The position numbers were made by a program, and so were the translations under genes. A DNA stretch of 64,000 nt from Agelaius tricolor (taxonomy: Eukaryota > Chordata > Aves > Passeriformes > Icteridae), in NCBI GenBank assembly GCA_023055355.1, contig JALJCS010000009.1, positions 22,965,001 to 23,029,000 on the forward strand, written 5' to 3'. The notes beneath the pieces are model-generated. The model was not told the DNA's origin. It made no database searches and saw only the letters and a program-made list of their open reading frames with translations. Each line of letters starts with the position of its first letter. The stretch's first letter is position 1. Of the stretch, positions 13,763-25,247 are shown piece after piece.

Positions 13763-14203
13763 ATGCAGTGACTGTGGCAGAGCACTGAAGGGCTCTGTGC
13801 TGCTGCCCAAGATGTGCTCAGCAAGTGCTCAGCAGCACCCCAGGCCCTCTCTAAAATGACCCATGCACAGAAATCCTCTCCTCCAGAGGCACAGTGGGCA
13901 CCACTGCCTTTCAGACAGCTCTGGCCACATAAACCTAAACACCTTTCTGCAGTTTCTCAGTCCTCTGATACAATTCTTAAAAGTAGTGTCATTTCAATGG
14001 ATGTACAATTCAGCCACTTAGGCTGTCAGACTGGTTCAAGTAGTGCCAGGAGCCAGTGCTATGACACTGCAGCCTGTTTGTCACGTATTCCACTGCAATA
14101 TGTATAGAAATGAACTTCTCCTCTGAGATGGTCCCTCTCACAAATGAAACATGGCTTGGAATCTATCAAGCATGCCTGCAACAGCCTGAAGAACAGTCAT
14201 CAT

Positions 14204-14262
14204 CAAAAAAACATCAACAAAACCAAAAACAAGCAAACAAAAAACCTCCAAAACCAAAACAG
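14204..14262. repeat. A/C-rich low-complexity tract
   Basis: Plus strand dominated by AAAAC and AAAC blocks with very few G or T. Confidence 0.75.
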
Positions 14263-14446
14263 GTTTAAATTGGTTTTTTCTGCAGTTTTTCTCTCATTCA
14301 AGTCTAGACCACTGTAGTGCACTGGAACAGTACTTTTCCATGAGGTCTGGGATCTAGACCTTTTGGCTGCAGTGGACATAAACTGTCTGATGATGATCTG
14401 GTATTGTAACACTGCAAATCAGTCAAATGATCCCTGAGGTGAGCTA

Positions 14447-14540
14447 GAGACCCTTTGAGTATTCATCTACTCCTTATTAGCAGTAAGTAAACCCAGCAAT
14501 TAGGCAGCAAGCACCTTCAAAGTAAAAGCTGCTGTTTTGG
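14447..14540. repeat. Local dispersed repeat, copy 1
   Basis: Starts AGACCCTTTGA and contains CAGTAAGTAAA, then CAGCAATTAGGCAG. The first 65 bp aligns to 15848-15912 at roughly 80 percent identity by eye; similarity fades in the last 30 bp. I do not recognise the family. Confidence 0.6.
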
Positions 14541-15847
14541 AATTAAAAGTCATAACTTCACAAGCAGTTTTATAGCAAGACACTTTTGTCAAGTATCATA
14601 TTGCTAGTAAATGAACTCTTATTCATGAAAGAAATTTCCTTTTTTTATATTTTAAACTAGATGTTCTCACCAAGTACTTCAATTAAAACAAAAATTCAAG
14701 TCCTGGTCAACTGAAACTCGTAATTGTAGTTGCAATTATACCCATATAGGAATCTTTTATTTATTTTAACCAGTCAACAAAAATCTGGCTGAGCATTCTG
14801 AAGGCCACAGTTCACACCATAAGTGCTGAGGAGAGCCACGTGTAGCACTTGATAACAGTAGAGCACATTAGCCATAATTTATATTGCAATTGACTGTTGC
14901 AAAAGTTACCAATTATACTTGTAGAGCATCCTAAGCACGGGCATAACACAGCCCCATGGCAATTTCTGCTGATATGCTGCTGCACTTCAAGGTCAGACCT
15001 GCTTGTAAGAAGATGGAACACCTCTCTGCCAGTTTCCTGGGTCATCTGTGTGGGCTTTTTTAAAAACCTGAAGCCTTCTACTTGGTTTCTGAAATGCCCC
15101 TATGCCACCCAGCCTCCCTTTCCCTTCCCACTCCATCAACAGGCGGGGCATCCAAAATATCCACTCCTGGCCCTGCTTTTTCCTCTCTTCAGGGCCCATG
15201 GTCTGGGAAATGGTAACAAACAGGAATCCTCCTTCTACCAGAGAAGTGCTGCAAGGAGGGAGGCTAACCACCAATTTGAGGCATGCACATCTTTAGCTGG
15301 AATATTACTCCCCATTCAAATCTTCCTCTGTTCCAAAACAGATGCTGGGGGTATTTTTCCCATGAGCAGCATTTCTCTGGAGTAACTCCATGAATTTGAT
15401 GCCGGAGGCTGAGCTCCATCTGCACATTTTGCTCCCACTGATCAAACAGGGCTGAGGAAACACAGTCCAGGAGAGCTGGGCAGCAGGACATCTGTAACAC
15501 AGGAGCCCATGGCACTCAGGTCTGCCAGACTGTCAGCAAATCCCTCACAGCACTGCACACACTCCCACTGCTCTCCCAGGGAATTTGGACTGTGCCTATG
15601 GCAGGCTCTCATCCCCAAAATAACTTCCTTTGTCCCAGCCTTAAGAAAAGCTGCCCAGGAGGACAAAGTGGAAGGGAACTCACAGGGGTCTAGAGATTTA
15701 AATCAGTCCTGGCTGATTTAAATTTAAATTAGTCAGGGCTGTGCAGCATTTGGGGAGCCCCACAGGAGCAGCAAGACTGTGATGAGTTACAGGTGTGATG
15801 GCAAGAGCAGAAACATGGAGCTCTTCACTTCAGTTGTGCCAAACCAA

Positions 15848-15942
15848 AGACCCTTTGACCACTCATCTGTTCCCTATTAACAGTAAGTAAAATCAGTAAT
15901 TAGACAGTAAGCCCCAAGGACATTTTTAACTGCAGTGTTTTA
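15848..15942. repeat. Local dispersed repeat, copy 2
   Basis: Same orientation as copy 1 and 1.4 kb to its right. It shares AGACCCTTTGA, CAGTAAGTAAA and an ATTAG-ACAG block at the same spacing. Confidence 0.6.
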
Positions 15943-17961
15943 AATGTGGGGGTGCAGAGGAAAGGACTGAGGAGTTGCTGTTAAGCACTGACAGAATATA
16001 TAGTTTCTTTGCTTTTTCTGCTCTGTATTTGCAGAGTAAATAAAAACTCCCAAAATAACCTGCGTCCAGTACCTCTGTGGACTTTGTGCTGACACTGGTT
16101 TTAAGCCATCTGCAGGTTTCAGAGTGCCCACAGGCACGTCACATACCCTTCAGTATGCAAGAACAATGCAAAACTGTGAGAACTATGCAACACTGAAAAC
16201 AGCACAGTCGAAAAACAATGAAGATGAGTTACTCTGTCCATCCACCTTGTGAGTATTCACCCACAGATGAATATTCACCCACAGATTTCAGACAAAATGT
16301 TTTTTCTAATACCTTCAAGTGCAAAATACCACATCTGGAAACCAAGAGAACAGATGTTGTTGAGAGCAGATGGTAGAGGCTGCCTCAGAAAGCAGCAGAT
16401 GGAATTTGAAATCACTGTGGATAACTGACTCTGCACAAGCACTTGGCATGCCATGGTAACAGTGGCAGACAGAGTTTGTGGACACAAACATCAAGAACTT
16501 GCTGCTCGAAATCTGAGCACCATTTTTTGGGAGTATGTAGAGCACTGGGCTAACAGCTGGTGCTGGGTCACAAGAAACAGGAACAAGGAAGTTAGAGATT
16601 AAAATGTTTCCAGCTTCTGAATCAAATGTATACAACACAAAATGCCCACTTTCTGCCGTTCATCCAAGAACTGAAGAGGTTAGTGGATAGCAGGAGACTG
16701 TTTGGGACTTGTCAGCCTTTTTGCTAAGGATGCAGCAATCCACAGGCTGAAGATGAAGTCCAAAGCCCAGTGTGAAAATGCAATTGAAATTCTCAGTAAT
16801 GACCACAGTCAAATATTAGAACAGGTTCTCCCAGTACAGAATGCATTGCCACTATCTTTAGGGTAGCTCAGGGCACTAATTTCCAGGGAGGAACATTCAG
16901 ATATAGCTTTCAGAGTAAGTTTCTCAGATAAGCAACAGAGAGGGGGTGGGGAAGGGAACTGTTGCAGGTGGACAGTCAGTTCTGAAGCAAGAAGGGCACC
17001 CACAAAGGGAGCAGTCTGTGGGTGTAATTCACATTCCACATATCTGGCACACTCAGATTTGCCTTGCAGTGACTAAATAAGAATTCTCACACTTCAAACC
17101 TACTCTTGCAAGAGAGGACAATTCTCCCTTGGCTTGAGGTGCAATCAAGCCTTGGGAGTCTCCTGAAGTATGCAGGAGTTTCTACAGAGGTTTTTCAGTG
17201 ACAAAAGGTTATTGACACAGACTAGACCAGCCAGTCCTCTGCGTTGGCCAGGCTTCTCCCAGAATTTGCACTACTCCATTCCCTAAGCAGTGGGGTGATA
17301 TGGATTGTCCTCTAATCTATTTACCAGTGACAGAAACAGCCCAGCATTTTGCTGCACAGCCTAGGGAACTCATTCCTGCTGGTTAATTAAACCACTTATC
17401 CAAGGGTCAAAGGGATAACACTAACAAATGTATAGGATTCCTTGATCCTATACACAAACTACCAGCTTAGGCTCTAGCAGCTGCTCTGCACACAGTTTTT
17501 GTCAAGACTCACTTTTTTGCCAGCATGATGACTCAACCCTTTCCTAGGAGGAAAATCACTAATTTTTGGCAGGCTGAATAGTCCCTTGGCTGGGCAGCCT
17601 TGCCTATAGGATGTGGAACTCTTTGAGATAAAGCAGAACAGAGCACAGTACTGCTACTGCAGCAAAACACAACTGCCATGTTTTATACCCATATTCAAGT
17701 GCTGAATAAATAAAAATTTGTTATTCCTGAAAATACCAACTGTAAGTATTTAATGTATGATGAACTAAATATATTAATGTGCAATAAGTAATATTGAAGA
17801 AGCAGGAATGCACATATTTTTTTTTTCTCTCTTTCATAGGATCAACTACTCTGTCTCTGTAAGGGGACTTTGAATACTCTGATTTCAAAAAATATTAAGT
17901 ATCCCATCACAGAAGGAAGAAGAGAATAAGTACATCTGACAGAATAATGACAATAATATAA

Positions 17962-17997
17962 ATTACCATGTGTCTAATGCCTCACAGCCCATGACAA
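17962..17997. repeat. 36-bp exact direct repeat, copy A
   Basis: Begins ATTACCATGTGTC and ends CAGCCCATGACAA. Identical over all 36 bases to 20168-20203, with unrelated flanks on both sides. Confidence 0.9.
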
Positions 17998-19387
17998 AAC
18001 TGAGCTCATCTGGCACAGCACAGAGAAGGCAGAGTTCTAGCAGATACACCAGAACAGGATACTTATTTTCACTAACAATACAACTGCAATAGAGCAAAAC
18101 CATCTTTCTTAAGTACCTCTGAATGTTTACCCTTGTATAAGCTCTATATGGAACATACAGAGTACTCTGGCAGCACTTGCCTAAGCACAGCTATTTTGTT
18201 GTTTTGCTATCTGACCCTGCAAAGCTGAGCTTGGTTTTCTAGAAACATAAGGGTGGTGCCCAAAATAACTCCAAAGCTTTTGTGGTGTGACAAGCAGGAG
18301 TTAAGGTAAAAGAGTTTTAGGTGAGAGCAGATGGTTTGTGTTGCCCAGCTGCATTATTAGTTCTCTATTTAAGGTCATAGGGAAGCAATTAGATCTGGAA
18401 AAGGGACTACAAAAGGTTCATGATTGCTTCCATGGGATCACACTGCCTCTAAATTCCACAGACCTTTCCCCTGCACATGTTAGAAGGTCCTGGAGACTGG
18501 AATTTCTCCAGCAATACTTAACTGAGGCTGGAGATTGTCTGAGCTCTGGAGGGGATTAGAAGCAAGCACACTTTTTAAGAGCATTTATTCTTTATTCTGG
18601 AGCAGGAGCAGCAGGACTGCCAAACAACCCTAGCTTACTTTGCTTAGCTTTGACCTGCTCAACTCCCACTGACCATTGGTTAATAGTAGCATCAGTGTCT
18701 AGGAGAGCATGAAAGAAAAGGCTTTCAACATGTAAACAACCTGAAAAACAATTGCTGACTTTGTTTCTCACCCTCCTGGGTCATGAGTTGAAGTTTGCAG
18801 TTGCAGAGTGCTGCTCCATAAAGTGGAGTGTGTCACAGAACAGACTGGCAGGCTCCAGCTCAGACCAGACCCTACCTAACAGGTCTGGGGCTGTGTTTCA
18901 CCATGTCTTAAAGTTGAGACCTGATGATGGTCAGACAGGGAAAAATGGTTCTCTAGAAGCTGTCTCTGTAATGATAGTGAAAGATTAATCACATCTCACT
19001 TCACTGACTCATCTTCAATAAGTTGAGGCAGATCTAAAACATGTACCTCAAATAGCATCTAAAGCAAGCATTACTGTGTACCCCACATTATTACTCACCT
19101 CACAAGTGCACCTGCACACCCATTCTTCAATAAGCTCTACACATACTTTGTCAGCATTATTTAGATGCAGAAATAGCTTGAGGCAAGAGTGGTTTAGCAT
19201 AAGTTTATTTGCACAAGAATTTCAGCATCATTAAGGTCCAAACCCCAATTTCCAAGGATGACAAGTGAACACCACAGTGCAGAACAGTAGACAAAGTTAC
19301 TGTGACCAATCTCACATTTGGGCTCATCACAAATCCAAATATTTCTAGTACTCTGTTTTTCCAGCTAAAAGAGGGAGGGGGAGAAAG

Positions 19388-19500
19388 AAAAAAACAAACA
19401 AACAAAAAAACCCCAAAAACAAAACCAAAAACCAACCCAAAAAACCAAACAAACAAACAAAAAAAAACCCCAAAGAAACCAAACAAACAAAAAAACCCCT
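19388..19500. repeat. A/C-rich low-complexity tract
   Basis: Plus strand nearly all A and C (AAAC and AAACCCC blocks). Read on the minus strand it is a T/G-rich tract lying just downstream of the predicted 3' end of TENT5C. Confidence 0.85.
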
Positions 19501-19589
19501 TCACTTCTTCCAAAGAGATGACAGGTTTTCCAAGAGCTTACTTCTTTTAATAGTAAAAAATAATAAGAAACATAGGAAAAAAGGCCTTC

Positions 19590-22500
19590 TAAATTTCAAT
19601 GGGAAGTGCAGTTTTATTCAGAGAGACAAGCCCAATCCAGACATGTAAGTGAGAAAATCCAGAGTGCTCCAACCATTCCCCCCCAAAGTTTCTACTACAG
19701 ACCAACATCCCACTCTATATCTGGCTTCACTGTAAATAAAGAACATTTATGAAATACACTTAACTGTACGCAAGAAACAATTGAGCAAGACTTAGATGTG
19801 AGGACTAGAAGTTTTATTATTCATTTGGCTACCCCAATGCCCAAATTAGACCAAGCTGCTGGTGGCTGTGGTCAGTTACTGCTCATTCCTGTGCCTAACA
19901 ACTACAGAATCCTGACTGAGTTGAGTGAGAGGAATGGGAAACACGTACCATCAGTACACTGACAGTTTAGGATTAAGGCAATTTGTCCAGGTTCTCTTCT
20001 AAGAGGCCTTTTCCCAACTACTCATCTAGTGACATGCAGAGATCACTACTAACATCAGTGGTTATTCTAGGAATTGGGAACCCACAAAGCCTAGGCATAT
20101 ACTGAATGCTTAACCCCAGAACTCAAGTCCAAAATATGGATCTTTAAGTTTCAATAAAAAGTTTTAGATTACCATGTGTCTAATGCCTCACAGCCCATGA
20201 CAAGATTTGGACTAGATTTAAATACTACCTACTGCTTTGTAGAGGAGATGATTAAGTGAAAGCATGAATATCTTTTGAAAAATGGTTGTTCAGAAGCAAG
20301 CAGTAGTCTTAAACCCCCAACTCAGTGATTGACTGAGCTGAGGACAAACACAGCAATAATTCAATCTTTAGCAGAGTAAGCACAAACTATGCTTAAGCTT
20401 ACAACTTGTCACAGTGACCATGGATCAGCACAGGGATTTTACCAAACTGACTAAAACACAGTCTTCTACCAGGTCTCTTTGGTAGCATCTCCATCAATTA
20501 AAAAAGTCTATCTTACAGTGAGGAAGTCACAACAATAAACTGCAAGTCAAGGGGAACGTGGCAATAAATGTTGTCAACAGGTGCTTAACCCCAGACTGGC
20601 TTTGCCTAGCAGTGCTTACAAGCTACACAAAGAAACCAGCTATTTTACACCACAGCCTAGTTGGTAGAAGCTTGATCCTGAGGAATGATGCACTGAGTGC
20701 TATTGCAGCTTTGTTTTAATGCCACTGCCCAGAGGGAATGTATCAGGTAACAGTCTGAAGCACAGTAGTCTCTCTCTAAGCTCCACATGACACACAGAGG
20801 TTAGAAGAGATTTATTAGAGCAGAGGCATCATTAGTGCAGAGGGGTGACTGAACCAAGCAGGCATCCTAGACTTGGCCCAGGGTCATCACTTTTACCTAG
20901 TGCTCATTCTCAAATTACCCCTTGCAAGAGGGGTCACCATAAACCTGAACTCAAACCAGCTAACCCACAGCAAATTGAGCCACTGCCACTTGCACCATCA
21001 AGCTGCCAGCACCACCCAGAACAGAAAGGGGTAGCACTTGCAGCACAGTGATGAAAAGTTACCAAGTACACCACTTCTACCTGCCAAGCCTGGATTATTT
21101 GGAAGGCAATGGGATGAGCAGTGCCCCAGCAATCCCTGGTACTCCAGGGTCAATGCAGCAGGTAGTGTGCAGCTTCAGGATACAATTTAACCATTTGAGG
21201 GTTTCCTATCTAAGAGCCAGGTTATAAAGCATCTGTATTTCCCACATGCCAGAGCATCCTAACAACCAGACAGGGAACACAAGAGTCCTGCAAAGCTCAA
21301 ACCCAGGCACTCAGCTGTTCAGAGAGCAGCAATTCAATGTGGAGCTTCCTCAGAGGCCTCAGCATCAAGTTACATCAGCAAAAGCACAATAGTTAGGGCA
21401 TGAAACTTAACTTCTCCATAGCTCTATCTCACTAGGAATCCAATTCAGCCTTTTTTCATTCTCTAGCATTTCCTTTTCCAGGAGATGCACCTGGCCTGAT
21501 GTCCAGCAGCCAAGGCATTAAAGACTAATAAAACAAGTCTGTGTTTCCAGCTTGTGAGGACTCCTTCCAAGCATCTCACCACTTCCATGCGAGCCAATGC
21601 ACAAAACCAGTTCCTAAAGATCATCCATGACACCACAGAGAAGGCAGATACCAGAGTCTGAGCCCCTCTAGGCACCTGTTCACTTCTGCAATGGCTATAG
21701 CATAGGCTGGCTTCAAAAACATCTATGCAAGAGAGGACAGCAATTACAAACTCTTAAGTCTTCTTTATAGTGACACTCTATACTAGGCCAAGTATTGCTT
21801 TCCATGCAGGAGTTATTCTTGCCTAGCATTGCATTCCAGCAGTAAGCTTGCACTAAGTTTAACACACATGACAACACTGGCATCATGTTAGTTTTTAAAA
21901 AGTCAAAGTCTTGGATGACAGATGTCTTGTCTGTAAACCACACTAAGTCCAAGCCACAGTTAATGAAAAAGGCTGGGTTTGCTTTCAAGTTTAGCTACTT
22001 TGGCTGACTAATCAGGAAGCCTTTAATGAAAAAAACATACAATATAATCCACCAAATTATTTGCCTTTTTGCTACCAAAGTTGCTATCAAAACTGTTCAG
22101 GAAATCAAGCTAAAGCCTGCTTAGCTACATACAGTCCACTTGGTAGACTGCATCCCACCCTGCCTTCCTAAGCTAAATGGAGTCTGAACAGAGAAGTAGC
22201 CTCACTGCTCTGTTGAGACAGTCTTTATTAAGTAGTTATGAAAAGTAGAAAGAACTTCTTGGTCTGATGAGGAGCAGGCCATTTTTACCATCATTTAAGT
22301 ACAGCACTGCTGCTGTTTTTCACCTTGAATGGCAACCGAACATTGGTGTTCCATCTGCTTTACCTTCTAAGCCTTAACCATTTGTTGGATCAGGCACTTT
22401 GGTCTTACAAGCTTGCAGAAACAGTAATAAATAGTTAAAGAAGTAATAAAAAAGATTCAGTGAACAAGCATTTTTGAACATTGCACCAGCACATAATAAA

Positions 22501-24045
22501 TAGCTCTAAGATTTGCCTTTCTAGTCTACATCTCTGGTTAAACAAAAGAAACTCAAGATCATTGCTATATGTATTTTACTATTGTAATTCAGTGAAAATC
22601 ATCTCATTAATAACACCACTACATAAATAACAGAGGAATTTTTAACCTTCCTTATAAAGCCCAGGAGTCTGAAAGCAGCAAGTTCAGCACACACCCTTGA
22701 GGAAGATCAGCCCTCTGTACCTACCCCCAAGGGAGTGCATACTCTTCCAGAGACTATTCTGAACTCAGGCCCAGACTTTCAACACATAGAACTTCTGTGG
22801 AGAGCTCTGCTCAGGGTTTGTACACCTCTTCAAGCAAGGGTTAAGAGCAGTAAAAAGGAAGAATTTTATCCTAACCACTCGAAATGCTGTCTCATGCAGT
22901 GACTAGGTGATAGTGATAACCCAGTAAGCTCAGTGGTGACAGAAAGGCAAACCTCCAGGACCAGCCTGAGGTTGTACAATAAGAAATTCATTTTAGGAGG
23001 CACGTTCAGAATTTGTACTGTGGCAGGAGTGCACATAATCCTGCAACTTATAGTGACCTGGGATTTTTCTTTAGGGTTTGGGGTGGTTTTGCTGCAGACC
23101 TGTGAGGAAGAAAATCTGCTCAAACCCCAAAGTAAGAGCTGTGCTACTTTCCAACTGTGCCAAAATTGTTTTGAAAGATAGTCAGAAAAGCTTTAGCTTT
23201 ATGCTGGACTCCAAAATATTTTTCCAAGTTAACTGTTCAAACTGTGGCTCCAATTCTATTTAAAGCTTCAATTCCTCATTTCAAGGACTTTTTACATTAC
23301 CAAGTTTTAGATTATGTTTTGGTATGTTTTTAGAAAGGCCACCTTCCAAGTTTTTGTAGTCAAGAAAAATTTAACCAGCTTATGCTTTGTGAATAGACTT
23401 ACTAAACTATCTATCTTCAACTTCCAAAAAATTAATCTTGAACTCAAGGCAGGACCACATAGCCATAGGCACTACAGGAAACAACATTTATGTCCTCTAC
23501 AAGACAGACAGTATCCATACTGCTACCAGCTCACACAGACACAAAGTGAAAGTGACCCAAGCATAACATGAGCCCAGTCTTGGCACAATTAGTTCAAGAG
23601 AAATTTGGCCAGAACTTGGACTGAGGAAGAGTAATGAGGTTAGGAAATAGAAAGCAGAGTTTTGCTGCTACTCCAGGAGCAGCTTCTGCTTAAGGCATTT
23701 TACAGTCAATTAACCAACCCAGTTTACTGCATACTCCACTTAGATCCCATGTTAACAACCCCCTTCCAGAGCTAGTACAAAGTTTCTTAACTGCTCCTCT
23801 TAACGTCTGGCTGCTGGTTCTCTTCTCCCCATGAAGAGGTAATAAGGCTTTTTGGCATTTGTAGAGATACTCTTAAAGATTCATAGCAGGTCACCTGGCT
23901 GCATAATCCCATTGCACACCAGGAAATGGACAGTCTGATACAGTCATGCTTCCATTAGAGAACATCCAACTGACACTTATTAATTGTCTATATTTACACT
24001 CTTGGCTTTCAGCAGTCTCCAGCCAGGAGCACTCGAGGGGAGCGA
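19590..24045 (-). other. TENT5C: TENT5C 3' UTR (predicted extent)
   Basis: From the TENT5C stop codon the minus strand runs about 4.4 kb without another exon. AATAAA signals on the minus strand lie at 19813-19818 and 19613-19618, with another near 19205. The human transcript has, as I recall, a 3' UTR of roughly 4 kb, so one of the first two is the likely end. One copy of a 36-bp exact repeat (20168-20203) falls inside it. The exact cleavage site is inferred. Confidence 0.55.
20168..20203. repeat. 36-bp exact direct repeat, copy B
   Basis: Partner of 17962-17997, within the predicted TENT5C 3' UTR. Identity stops abruptly at both ends. Confidence 0.9.
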
Positions 24046-25221
24046 TCAATTGCAAGGCAACCAGGTGGGGTAGGACTGGCTGTACAGCACAGGGGCACTT
24101 GCCAGGTAGTAGTTACTGAAGTTTGCATCGCTGACATAAGGTGCTGGCTGGTAGTAACAGGTCACATTAGTGGCATTAGGGATGACATTCTGTTCTGCCA
24201 GCACCTTGAGTGCCAGCAGAGAAATCAAATTGAGAGTCTGCCTCCGCTCGTGCCCCATGAGGCAGACGGTGCTCTCATTCACCACCCGGCGCAGAATCAT
24301 GAGGTAGTCGTACTTGCTCCTCTCTTCTTTGGAGAAGTGGTTCTGGAGGTAGGTCTCCAGCTTGCGCTGCTGATCCAGGATGTCTGGGAAGTCTATGAAG
24401 AACCGGGAGCACATGTAGCGCTCCAGCGTTTTGATCTCGTCCTTATCCATGGGCCTGAAGTCTCGTACCAAGAGGTTGCTGTACTTCAGCAGCCCACCAC
24501 CTCGGATCTCCTCAGGATTTTTGGTAGCTATCAGCTTGTTCTGGAGGTGATCAAAAGCTGCTTCAAAGTCTCCATACATGCTCTCCCCAATCACAGTTGG
24601 GTGGAAGTGCTCTGACATGGGGGTTTCTGAGTAGTTATAGTAAAAGAGCAGGGAGTCCAGAATGATCTGGAACGAGTCCACGCTGAACTCAAACTGCCGC
24701 CGAATGCAGTCCACAAACTTAAGCTCCACGTTTTTGCCATGCTTGTTGGAAAGCGATATCAAGCTCCAGCGGTCAGTCTCCGTGCACACTTTGACCAGCT
24801 TCTGGATGTAGGCTTCCTTCAGTGTCACGGGACTGATTTTCAGCTTGCTCACTCCTTCCGGCAGGAAATTCAAGAGGGATCGCAAGACCACATCTCGGAC
24901 TAACTGAAACTCTGCCTCACTTGGAAGAGAAACTTGAAAAATGAGATCGAGGTCTTTGCATCCCAGCCCATTATCCTTGACCAGGACGTGACCAGCTGCA
25001 GAGCCGTTCAGACGGACATCGTGGACCACGATGCCCGCCTCGCTCAGCCGGCTCCGAACCGTCTGGACAATGTCCTTCAGCGTTATCTGCAGCGTCGGGA
25101 AGTTCCCCCGGCCGTGGATGGGAACCACCTCTGTGAGAACCTCATGCAGACGGCTGACCTGCTCCCAGTTCAGGACACTGCAGGACATGGAGTCTGCTCC
25201 ACTGCTTCCTTTGCCTGCCAT
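24046..25221 (-). CDS. TENT5C: TENT5C (FAM46C) non-canonical poly(A) polymerase, complete coding exon
   Basis: Encodes 391 residues, the length of human TENT5C, and is nearly collinear with it. TENT5 proteins are cytoplasmic nucleotidyltransferases that lengthen mRNA poly(A) tails; TENT5C acts on secreted-protein mRNAs, for example in B-lineage cells, and is a myeloma tumour suppressor. Visible motifs: the Gly-Ser of the polymerase fold in NGSAAGH (residues 72-78), catalytic Asp90 and Asp92 in KDLDLIF, and a further acidic site in ELKFVD (166-171). The C-terminus ends SYPTWLPCN. The ATG at 25221-25219 has a good context (AAGATGG) and aligns with the human start; the open frame extends seven codons further, but only to a TTG. 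A 3' splice site (CTCCAG) precedes position 25247, so the whole protein is in one exon. TENT5A, B and D are the alternatives, but the N- and C-terminal sequences fit C best. Confidence 0.95.
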   Translation of the reverse strand: MAGKGSSGADSMSCSVLNWEQVSRLHEVLTEVVPIHGRGNFPTLQITLKDIVQTVRSRLSEAGIVVHDVRLNGSAAGHVLVKDNGLGCKDLDLIFQVSLPSEAEFQLVRDVVLRSLLNFLPEGVSKLKISPVTLKEAYIQKLVKVCTETDRWSLISLSNKHGKNVELKFVDCIRRQFEFSVDSFQIILDSLLFYYNYSETPMSEHFHPTVIGESMYGDFEAAFDHLQNKLIATKNPEEIRGGGLLKYSNLLVRDFRPMDKDEIKTLERYMCSRFFIDFPDILDQQRKLETYLQNHFSKEERSKYDYLMILRRVVNESTVCLMGHERRQTLNLISLLALKVLAEQNVIPNATNVTCYYQPAPYVSDANFSNYYLASAPVLYSQSYPTWLPCN

Positions 25222-25247
25222 CTTAGGGCTTTTCTTCTCCAAAGAAA
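25222..25247 (-). other. TENT5C: TENT5C 5' UTR part of coding exon
   Basis: Short leader between the intron 3' splice site (TCCTACCTCCAG, ending at 25248) and the start codon. Confidence 0.7.

Larger units (their letters stand above)
11825..19560. other. Intergenic, no supported gene
   Basis: AT-richer DNA downstream of the TENT5C 3' end. No exon is supported. It contains a TCACGTGA octamer at 12574-12581, an imperfect duplication of about 36 bp at 13690-13762, a local duplicated segment (14447 and 15848), a tandem doubling of TATTCACCCACAGAT at 16252-16286, one copy of a 36-bp exact repeat at 17962, and two A/C-rich tracts. Confidence 0.55.
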
